Both the position numbers and the translations under genes were made by a program. Below the pieces are notes generated by a model. It saw nothing but the letters and a program-made list of their open reading frames with translations, had not been told where the DNA came from and did no database searches. From an uncultured Succinatimonas sp. (GTDB lineage Bacteria; Pseudomonadota; Gammaproteobacteria; Enterobacterales; Succinivibrionaceae), in NCBI GenBank assembly GCA_905201175.1, contig CAJKNC010000053.1, positions 1 through 11,639 of the forward strand: a stretch of 11,639 nt of DNA, given 5' to 3'. Each line of letters starts with the position of its first letter. Position 1 is the first letter of the stretch. Below, one piece after another: positions 6,120-11,639 of this stretch.

Positions 6120-6590
6120 TTGGAAATCAATGCTACATTTTTAGGTCAGGCTGTTGCATTCTTGATCTTCGCGGTTTTATGCATGAAGTATGTATGGCCG
6201 CCGTTGATGAATGTTTTGGAAAAGAGACAAAAAGAGATTGCAGACGGTTTAACCGCAGCTGAAAAAGCTAAAAAGAATCTTGAGCTTGCTAATGAAGGAG
6301 CTAAAGATACCTTGCGTCAGGCTCAGGCTCAGGCTCAAAAAATTTTAGATGAAGCCAATAAGCAGCGTTTAGATATTATTGAGAAAGCTTCTGAAGAAGC
6401 CGTGTTAGAAAAACAACGCATTCTCGATAAGGCTAAAAGCGAAATTGAGGCTGAAAAAAATAGAGTTAAAGAAGAATTACGCTCAGAGTACGCTGCTTTA
6501 GTTGTAGCTGGTGTTGAGAAAATCGTAAGCCAGAAGGTTGATGCTAATACAGATCAAGCTATGCTAAAGAAGATTATGGATTCACTGTAG
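6120..6590 (+). CDS. atpF: ATP synthase Fo subunit b (TTG start)
   Basis: Peripheral stalk subunit, dimeric, linking Fo to F1 through delta. The 156 residues are the same length as in E. coli. An N-terminal membrane helix (about 4-26) is followed by Arg36 in EKRQKEIADGL and a long charged, Ala-rich coiled coil to the C-terminus, which binds delta. The start codon is TTG at 6120. An in-frame stop lies at 6102-6104, no ATG or GTG lies between, and the next ATG (residue 22) would remove the membrane helix. The resulting MEINATFLGQAVAF aligns with the E. coli b start. The ribosome binding site is poor (GGGG at 6108-6111). Weak initiation would suit the low copy number of b relative to c. A hexanucleotide repeat encodes Gln-Ala repeats at 67-72. 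Confidence 0.96.
   Translation: MEINATFLGQAVAFLIFAVLCMKYVWPPLMNVLEKRQKEIADGLTAAEKAKKNLELANEGAKDTLRQAQAQAQKILDEANKQRLDIIEKASEEAVLEKQRILDKAKSEIEAEKNRVKEELRSEYAALVVAGVEKIVSQKVDANTDQAMLKKIMDSL
6318..6337 (+). repeat. CAGGCT hexamer repeat in atpF
   Basis: Three exact tandem copies of CAGGCT (6318-6335) followed by CA, in frame, encoding Gln-Ala three times in the tether region of subunit b. Total subunit length equals that of E. coli, so the repeat has not changed the stalk length. It could in principle expand or contract by two residues per unit. Confidence 0.8.
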
Positions 6591-6603
6591 GAGAAATTAG
6601 CGT

Positions 6604-7134
6604 ATGGCTGAAAATCTTACAGTAGCAAGACCTTATGCAGAAGCTACTTTTATGTGTGCGCTAGAAGAGCAGACTTTAGATAAATGGCAAGCAATGCTTT
6701 ACGCAATGGCTTTAGCTTGTAAAGATGAAAGTTTAATGTCTGCTATTAAAAACGCTCCTAATGCTGAGAACGCAGAAAAAATTTTAATTTCTCTTTTAGA
6801 TGATATTTTAGATGAGCAATGTAAAAATCTAATTAAAGTTTTGGAAGAAAATAATCGTTTTGAAGTAATTCCTGAAATTTATGAGGAATTCGTAAGATTG
6901 CGTGAAAAGCATGACAAAGTTTTAACTGTAAAATTGGTCTCAGCTCATCCTTATGCTCAAAGCAAAATAGATCTTTTAAAGAGTAAATTAGCTGCTAAGT
7001 ATGATTGTTCTATTAATTTTGAGCAAACAATAGATGACAGTCTGATTGGCGGTGCAATTTTAAAAGTTGGAAATGAAGTAATTGATGCTAGTGTTAGAAC
7101 TAGCATAAAAAACTTATCTTCAACCCTCAAGTAA
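6604..7134 (+). CDS. atpH: ATP synthase F1 subunit delta
   Basis: Stator subunit (the homologue of mitochondrial OSCP) that sits on top of the alpha3 beta3 hexamer and holds the b dimer. It has 176 residues against 177 in E. coli. The N-terminal TVARPYAEATF (6-16) is the family signature of the helical domain that binds the alpha subunit N-terminus. The C-terminal part carries the conserved IDDSLIGGAILKVGNEVIDASVR (about 142-164), the region that contacts b. ATG at 6604 is preceded by AGGAG (6589-6593), which overlaps the atpF stop codon and suggests coupling. Middle-region similarity is low, which is normal for delta. Confidence 0.97.
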   Translation: MAENLTVARPYAEATFMCALEEQTLDKWQAMLYAMALACKDESLMSAIKNAPNAENAEKILISLLDDILDEQCKNLIKVLEENNRFEVIPEIYEEFVRLREKHDKVLTVKLVSAHPYAQSKIDLLKSKLAAKYDCSINFEQTIDDSLIGGAILKVGNEVIDASVRTSIKNLSSTLK

Positions 7135-7149
7135 TTTAGAGGAGTAATA

Positions 7150-8691
7150 ATGCAACTTAATTCAACTGAGATTGCTGATTTAATTAAGCAAAGAATTCAG
7201 CAATTTAAAGTTGTGACAGAAGCCCGTAATGAAGGTACCATAGTATCAGTGAATGATGGTATCGTTAGAATTCATGGCCTGTCCAACGTAATGCAGGGCG
7301 AAATGCTCGAGTTTGAAAATAATCTGTACGGCTTAGCTTTAAATCTTGAAAGAGATTCTGTAGGTGCTATTGTTTTAGGTCCGTATGGTGAATTATCTGA
7401 GGGTATGAAGGTTCATAGTACAGGACGTATTTTGGAAGTTCCTGTTGGTAATGGACTCTTAGGCCGTGTCGTTAATGCTTTAGGTGAGCCTATTGATGGT
7501 AAAGGTCAGATTAATAATTCCGGCTTTTATCCTGTTGAAAAAATTGCACCAGGCGTTATTGCAAGACAGAGTGTTTCTCAGCCAATTCAGACTGGCTATA
7601 AAGCCGTTGATTCTATGATCCCAATTGGAAGAGGCCAGCGTGAGCTTATTATTGGAGATCGTCAGACTGGTAAAACTGCTTTAGCTATTGATACTATTAT
7701 CAATCAGCAAAAATACGGAGTACGTTGCATTTATGTAGCGATTGGACAGAAAGCTTCAACTATTGCTTCTGTTGTCAGAAAACTTGACGAAGAAGGTGCA
7801 TTAAATAATACTATAGTTGTTGTTGCTTCTGCTGCTGATACTGCCGCTTTACAATATATTGCTCCTTATGCCGGTTGTGCTATGGGTGAGTATTTTATGG
7901 ATCAAGGCGAAGATGCTTTGATTATTTACGACGACTTATCTAAACACGCTGTAGCTTATCGTCAAATTTCTTTGCTTTTACGCCGTCCTCCTGGGCGTGA
8001 AGCTTTCCCTGGTGATGTTTTTTATCTGCACTCAAGATTATTAGAGCGTGCTTCTCGTGTTAATGCCGAATACTTAGAGGAATTAACCGGTGGTAAGGTA
8101 AAAGGAAAGACAGGCTCTTTAACTGCTTTGCCTATTATTGAAACTCAGGCAGGTGACGTATCAGCATTTATTCCAACTAATGTAATTTCTATTACTGATG
8201 GTCAGATCTTCTTGACTACTAGCTTGTTTAATTCAGGTGTTCGTCCTGCTGTAGATCCTGGTATTTCAGTATCTCGTGTAGGTGGTGCAGCTCAGACTAA
8301 GCTTATGAAGAAGCTTTCAGGTGGTATTCGTACCGCTTTAGCTCAATATCGTGAATTAGCTGCTTTTGCCCAGTTTTCTTCTGATTTGGATGAGGCTACT
8401 CGGAAGCAACTTGATCATGGCCAGAAAGTTACTGAGCTTATGAAACAAAATCAGTATGCACCATTATCTGTTTCTGAGCAGTCCTTAGTTATTTTTTCAG
8501 CTGAACGCGGCTTCCTTGAGGATGTTGAGCTAGCTAAGATCCAGGCATTTGAACAAGCTTTATTGAAATTTGCTCATTCTAAGTACGATCAGCAGTTAAA
8601 GGATATTGATGCTAACCCAGATTATTCTGATGCAATTGTTAAGCAATTAACTGATATTATCACCGACTTTAAGTCAAATCAGACTTATTAG
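7150..8691 (+). CDS. atpA: ATP synthase F1 subunit alpha
   Basis: Non-catalytic nucleotide-binding subunit alternating with beta in the F1 hexamer. Its 513 residues equal the E. coli length. The N-terminal part (1-24, MQLNSTEIADLIKQRI) binds delta. A beta-barrel domain follows to about 95. The nucleotide domain has the Walker A motif GDRQTGKT (169-176, Lys175) and Walker B ALIIYDDLSK (256-265). The arginine finger Arg376 is in SVSRVGGAAQT and completes the neighbouring beta catalytic site. A C-terminal helical domain runs to 513. All key residues keep E. coli numbering. GAGGAG (7139-7144) lies five bases before ATG. It is one of the best conserved genes here and a good phylogenetic marker. 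Confidence 0.99.
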   Translation: MQLNSTEIADLIKQRIQQFKVVTEARNEGTIVSVNDGIVRIHGLSNVMQGEMLEFENNLYGLALNLERDSVGAIVLGPYGELSEGMKVHSTGRILEVPVGNGLLGRVVNALGEPIDGKGQINNSGFYPVEKIAPGVIARQSVSQPIQTGYKAVDSMIPIGRGQRELIIGDRQTGKTALAIDTIINQQKYGVRCIYVAIGQKASTIASVVRKLDEEGALNNTIVVVASAADTAALQYIAPYAGCAMGEYFMDQGEDALIIYDDLSKHAVAYRQISLLLRRPPGREAFPGDVFYLHSRLLERASRVNAEYLEELTGGKVKGKTGSLTALPIIETQAGDVSAFIPTNVISITDGQIFLTTSLFNSGVRPAVDPGISVSRVGGAAQTKLMKKLSGGIRTALAQYRELAAFAQFSSDLDEATRKQLDHGQKVTELMKQNQYAPLSVSEQSLVIFSAERGFLEDVELAKIQAFEQALLKFAHSKYDQQLKDIDANPDYSDAIVKQLTDIITDFKSNQTY

Positions 8692-8700
8692 GAGTTCTGA

Positions 8701-9564
8701 ATGGCTGGAGCAAAGGAAATTCGCACTAAAATAGCTTCTGTGAAAAATACACAGAAGATTACTGGTGCTATGCAGATGGTAGCTGCTTCAAAGATGAGAA
8801 AAGCTCAGGATAAGATGTCTCAAAGCAGGCCTTATTCTAAGAGCTTATATGAAATCATTGGCCATATTGCAGCTAGTCATAGTGAATTCCATCATCCTTA
8901 TATGGTTGAAAGGGAAGTCAAAAAAGTAGCATTTATTATTGTATCTACTGATCGCGGCCTTTGTGGTGGCTTGAATATCAATTTGTTCCGTAAGATTCTC
9001 GCTAATATGCAGGAATTAACAAAAGATGGAGTTAAAGTTTGTGCCGCTATTTTAGGCTCAAAAGCTAACTCTTTCTTTATGCGCAGTGGAATTGACGTTA
9101 TTGCCTCGCATGGTGGTTTTGGTGATGACCCAAAGCCTGAAAAATTGGTTGGTGCAATTAAAGTCGTAACTGATATGTTCTTAAATAAGGAAGTTGATAA
9201 GGTTTATTTAGCTTTCAACGGATTTAAGAACACTATGGTTCAGATACCGATAGTCAATCAGATTTTACCCTTAGCAAAGGCTAAGGATGGTGAGGTTGCT
9301 AAGCATCATTGGGATTATCTATATGAACCAGATCCAGAAGAAATTCTTGGTGTATTGCTGGATAGATATATTCAACAGATGGTTTATCAGGCTGTATTGG
9401 AGAACCTGGCTTCAGAACAAGCAGCCCGTATGGTAGCAATGAAAGCTGCAACTGATAATGCTGAATCTTTGGTAAGTGATTTACAACTTGAGTACAACAA
9501 GGCGCGTCAAGCTTCTATCACTTTAGAATTGAATGACATCGTATCTGGTGCATCGGCGGTATAA
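8701..9564 (+). CDS. atpG: ATP synthase F1 subunit gamma
   Basis: Central rotor shaft that converts c-ring rotation into conformational changes in the beta subunits. Its 287 residues equal the E. coli length. The N-terminal helix (MAGAKEIRTKIASVKNTQKI, then TGAMQMVAASKMRKAQ) and the C-terminal helix (ENLASEQAARMVAMKAATDNA, about 235-255, running to 287) form the antiparallel coiled coil inside alpha3 beta3. The conserved DRGLCGGLN (84-92) marks the globular Rossmann-like domain. The AGGAG binding site (8690-8694) overlaps the atpA stop, six bases before ATG. There is no redox-regulatory or other inserted loop. Confidence 0.98.
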   Translation: MAGAKEIRTKIASVKNTQKITGAMQMVAASKMRKAQDKMSQSRPYSKSLYEIIGHIAASHSEFHHPYMVEREVKKVAFIIVSTDRGLCGGLNINLFRKILANMQELTKDGVKVCAAILGSKANSFFMRSGIDVIASHGGFGDDPKPEKLVGAIKVVTDMFLNKEVDKVYLAFNGFKNTMVQIPIVNQILPLAKAKDGEVAKHHWDYLYEPDPEEILGVLLDRYIQQMVYQAVLENLASEQAARMVAMKAATDNAESLVSDLQLEYNKARQASITLELNDIVSGASAV

Positions 9565-9585
9565 AGAATTTAAGAGGAAAAATAA

Positions 9586-11001
9586 ATGGCTGAAACTTCA
9601 AATCGAGCCGGTGAAGTTGGAAGAATTGTCCAGATCATCGGTGCTGTTGTTGATGTTGAGTTCCCGGAAGGCCATATTCCGGAATTGTATGATGCTTTAC
9701 AGGTTAAGGGCGACGGTAAAAATCGTAAGGACCTAATCCTTGAAGTTCAACAGCAAATTGGTGGCGGTGTTGTACGTTGTATCGCTATGGGTTCATCTGA
9801 TGGTTTGTGCCGTGGTCTAGATGCTGTTAATACTGGTTCTGGTATTAAGGTCCCTGTCGGAAGAGAGACTTTAGGCCGTATCATGAACGTTTTAGGCCAA
9901 CCTGTAGATGAAAGAGGCCCGATTAATGAAAAAGAAGATTGGGTTATTCACCGTGCTCCTCCTACCTATGCAGAGCAGTCGTCTACTACAGAAATCCTTG
10001 AAACTGGTATTAAGGTTATGGACTTAATTTGCCCATTTGCAAAAGGTGGTAAAGTTGGTCTATTCGGTGGTGCCGGTGTAGGAAAGACAGTAAATATGAT
10101 GGAGCTTATTAATAATATTGCTAAAGCTCATTCAGGTTTATCTGTATTTACTGGTGTTGGCGAGCGTACTCGTGAAGGTAATGACTTCTATCATGAGATG
10201 CAGGAGTCTAAGGTTATTGATAAAGTATCAATGATTTATGGACAGATGAATGAGCCTCCAGGGAATCGTTTACGTGTTGCTTTGACAGGTTTGACTGTAG
10301 CTGAGAAATTCCGTGATGAAGGCTTAGATGTACTGTTATTTATTGATAATATTTATCGTTACACCTTAGCCGGAACAGAAGTTTCTGCTTTGTTAGGCCG
10401 TATGCCTTCAGCTGTAGGTTACCAACCTACATTAGCTGAAGAAATGGGCGTTTTACAGGAACGTATTGCTTCAACGAAGAAAGGCTCAATTACTTCAGTA
10501 CAAGCTGTATATGTACCTGCAGATGATTTAACTGATCCTAGCCCAGCTACAACTTTCGCTCACTTGGATGCAACCATTGTATTGTCAAGACAAATTGCAT
10601 CTTTAGGTATTTACCCAGCTGTAGATCCTTTAGCTTCTACTTCACGTCAGCTTGATCCATTTGTTGTAGGAAAGGATCATTATGATGTTGCTCGTGGTGT
10701 TCAAACAGTTTTGCAGCGTTATAAGGAATTAAAGGACATTATTGCTATTTTAGGTATGGATGAGCTTTCTGAAGATGATAAGCTCGTTGTATCTAGAGCT
10801 CGTAAGATTGAGCGTTTCTTATCTCAGCCGTTTAGTGTTGCCGAGGTATTTACTGGTACTCCTGGTAAATATGTTCCTCTTAAAGAAACTATCCGTGGCT
10901 TTAAGGGTATCATTAATGGCGAGTATGATAACTTACCTGAGCAGGCATTCTACATGGTTGGTTCTATTGACGAAGCAGTAGAAAAAGCTAAGAACTTATA
11001 A
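9586..11001 (+). CDS. atpD: ATP synthase F1 subunit beta
   Basis: Catalytic subunit that makes ATP from ADP and phosphate. It has 471 residues against 460 in E. coli; the extra residues are an N-terminal stretch (MAETSNRAG) and a few in the first barrel domain near 41-48. Walker A GGAGVGKT is at 161-168 (Lys167, E. coli Lys155), the catalytic Glu193-Arg194 in GERTREGND, and Walker B VLLFIDN at 249-255. Sequence from VLLFIDNIYRYTLAGTEVSA to the end is almost the E. coli sequence. The lever motif DELSEED is DELSEDD (392-398), with one conservative Glu-to-Asp change. AGAGGA (9573-9578) lies seven bases before ATG. It is separated from atpG by 21 bases and from atpC by 16. Confidence 0.99.
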   Translation: MAETSNRAGEVGRIVQIIGAVVDVEFPEGHIPELYDALQVKGDGKNRKDLILEVQQQIGGGVVRCIAMGSSDGLCRGLDAVNTGSGIKVPVGRETLGRIMNVLGQPVDERGPINEKEDWVIHRAPPTYAEQSSTTEILETGIKVMDLICPFAKGGKVGLFGGAGVGKTVNMMELINNIAKAHSGLSVFTGVGERTREGNDFYHEMQESKVIDKVSMIYGQMNEPPGNRLRVALTGLTVAEKFRDEGLDVLLFIDNIYRYTLAGTEVSALLGRMPSAVGYQPTLAEEMGVLQERIASTKKGSITSVQAVYVPADDLTDPSPATTFAHLDATIVLSRQIASLGIYPAVDPLASTSRQLDPFVVGKDHYDVARGVQTVLQRYKELKDIIAILGMDELSEDDKLVVSRARKIERFLSQPFSVAEVFTGTPGKYVPLKETIRGFKGIINGEYDNLPEQAFYMVGSIDEAVEKAKNL

Positions 11002-11017
11002 TCTTAAGGAGTGAGGC

Positions 11018-11446
11018 ATGGAAGGAATAGCATTCCATCTGAATGTCGTCAGTGGCATCGGTAATATGTACTCAGGACTGGTTAAATCAGTTAGAGTTAC
11101 AGGCGCTGAAGGTGAGCTAGGCATTAGATATGGGCACACTCCTTTATTAACTATTATCAAGACCGGTATGGTTTCTTTGATTGACTCTGAAGATAAAGAA
11201 GATCAAATTTATCTTGCCGGTGGAGTTTTAGAGGTTCAACCAACTTCGGTGACAATTTTAGCTGATACTGCTTTAAGAGCTGAAGATATTGATGAAGCTA
11301 AAGCTCAAGAAGCTATTCGCGCAGCTAAAAGTTCTCTTGAAAAGAGTGCTTCTGGGGATATTGATTATTCTCATGCGTTAGCTCGTTTGGCCGATGCAAT
11401 GGCTCGATTGAAGGTTGTTGAAATTGCTCGTAACCGCAGAAAATAG
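11018..11446 (+). CDS. atpC: ATP synthase F1 subunit epsilon
   Basis: Rotor subunit at the foot of gamma; it couples to the c ring and, in the extended form of its C-terminal helices, can inhibit ATP hydrolysis. It has 142 residues against 139 in E. coli. The N-terminal beta sandwich shows the family motif GAEGELGIRYGHTPLLTIIKTGM (about 29-51) and YLAGGVLEVQPTSVTILADTA (65-85). Two C-terminal helices (about 90-108 and 115-138) are intact, so inhibitory function is possible. AAGGAG (11006-11011) lies six bases before ATG. It is the last gene of the operon; glmU, which often lies nearby in gammaproteobacteria, does not start within the remaining 193 bases. Confidence 0.97.
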   Translation: MEGIAFHLNVVSGIGNMYSGLVKSVRVTGAEGELGIRYGHTPLLTIIKTGMVSLIDSEDKEDQIYLAGGVLEVQPTSVTILADTALRAEDIDEAKAQEAIRAAKSSLEKSASGDIDYSHALARLADAMARLKVVEIARNRRK

Positions 11447-11457
11447 ACCTCAATAAA

Positions 11458-11496
11458 ACTTTATAGATATAATAGTTGTTATAAAGTATTTTATAA
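11458..11496 (+). other. Two alternative AT-rich hairpins after atpC
   Basis: ACTTTATA (11458-11465) pairs with TATAAAGT (11480-11487) across a 14-base loop. The second arm overlaps another inverted repeat, TTATAAA (11479-11485) with TTTATAA (11490-11496), loop GTAT, followed by GTTTTTATG. The two structures exclude each other. Both stems are almost pure A-T and therefore weak; the second could serve as a minor terminator or 3'-end structure of the atp mRNA. Given the base composition, chance pairing is possible. Confidence 0.3.
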
Positions 11497-11528
11497 GTTT
11501 TTATGAGTTGCTAATTATATTGTATATA

Positions 11529-11565
11529 AAAGTCCGACCTTACAAAGGCCGGACTTTATAATTTT
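11529..11565 (+). terminator. Rho-independent terminator of the atp operon
   Basis: AAAGTCCG (11529-11536) pairs perfectly with CGGACTTT (11550-11557). After one A-C mismatch, CCTT (11538-11541) pairs with AAGG (11545-11548) around a three-base loop ACA. A T-rich stretch (TTTATAATTTT) follows. This is the most GC-rich hairpin in an otherwise AT-rich non-coding tail, about 80 bases after the atpC stop. The A-rich 5' flank means it could also stop transcription entering from the right. Confidence 0.85.
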
Positions 11566-11639
11566 ATATGTTTAGTGATTTTATTTATTAATTAACCGAT
11601 TTGTTTATATATAAATATATTGATATTTTGCTAAATAGT
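11566..11639. other. AT-rich non-coding end of window
   Basis: Very AT-rich sequence with stop codons in all frames I read and no recognisable RNA gene. It includes a 12-base self-complementary stretch TTTATATATAAA. It may hold a promoter for a gene beyond the window, but I cannot assign one. Confidence 0.4.

Noticed and set aside
9533..9736. A short + strand open frame spanning the atpG-atpD junction (and another at 10760-10981)
   Set aside because: They overlap atpG and atpD in another frame and encode no recognisable sequence.
1..11639. Mobile elements, CRISPR arrays, tRNA or rRNA genes, defence or toxin genes
   Set aside because: I found no transposase, terminal inverted repeats, spaced direct repeats or structured RNA genes. 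Coding density is high and gene order is a conserved housekeeping arrangement.

Overview
The window is an AT-rich (roughly two-thirds A+T by eye) stretch of a gammaproteobacterial chromosome. It carries the conserved origin-proximal gene order mnmG-rsmG-parA-parB-atpI followed by the complete F1Fo ATP synthase operon atpB-E-F-H-A-G-D-C, all on the + strand. The ATP synthase proteins match the remembered Escherichia coli subunits closely in length and motif (alpha 513, gamma 287 and b 156 residues, the same as E. coli). A parAB pair between rsmG and atpI is the arrangement of Vibrio, Aeromonas and Shewanella rather than of enterobacteria. With the low G+C this suggests the Aeromonadales, possibly a gut-type Succinivibrionaceae; that placement is inference and should be tested by phylogeny.

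Layout. Positions 1-84 are a very AT-rich upstream region with a 13-mer-like element and a DnaA-box-like 9-mer, possibly the edge of oriC. Positions 85-4738 hold a tight cluster of two tRNA/rRNA modification genes (mnmG, rsmG), the chromosome segregation pair (parA, parB) and the ATP synthase assembly gene atpI, which overlaps parB by one base. Positions 4739-4879 are the largest gap between genes. It contains a near-consensus sigma70 promoter (TTGACA, 17-base spacer, TATTTT) for the ATP synthase structural genes, and a Fur-box-like palindrome at the atpI stop. Positions 4880-11446 hold the eight structural genes with short spacers, each with a ribosome binding site. Positions 11447-11639 are non-coding and contain a rho-independent terminator at about 11529-11565.

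How the genes work together. AtpB (a), AtpE (c ring) and AtpF (b) form the Fo proton channel, rotor and stator. AtpH (delta) ties the stator to F1. AtpA/AtpD (alpha3 beta3) carry catalysis, and AtpG/AtpC (gamma/epsilon) form the rotor shaft. AtpI helps c-ring assembly. ParA and ParB segregate the replicated origin. MnmG modifies tRNA wobble uridines and RsmG methylates 16S rRNA.

Most of the window is ordinary housekeeping DNA; I do not see a new multi-gene system. The most unusual items are a roughly 46-residue, four-cysteine insertion in the periplasmic N-terminus of AtpB, the oriC-like left edge, a 24-bp perfect palindrome inside parB, and the regulatory gap before atpB.
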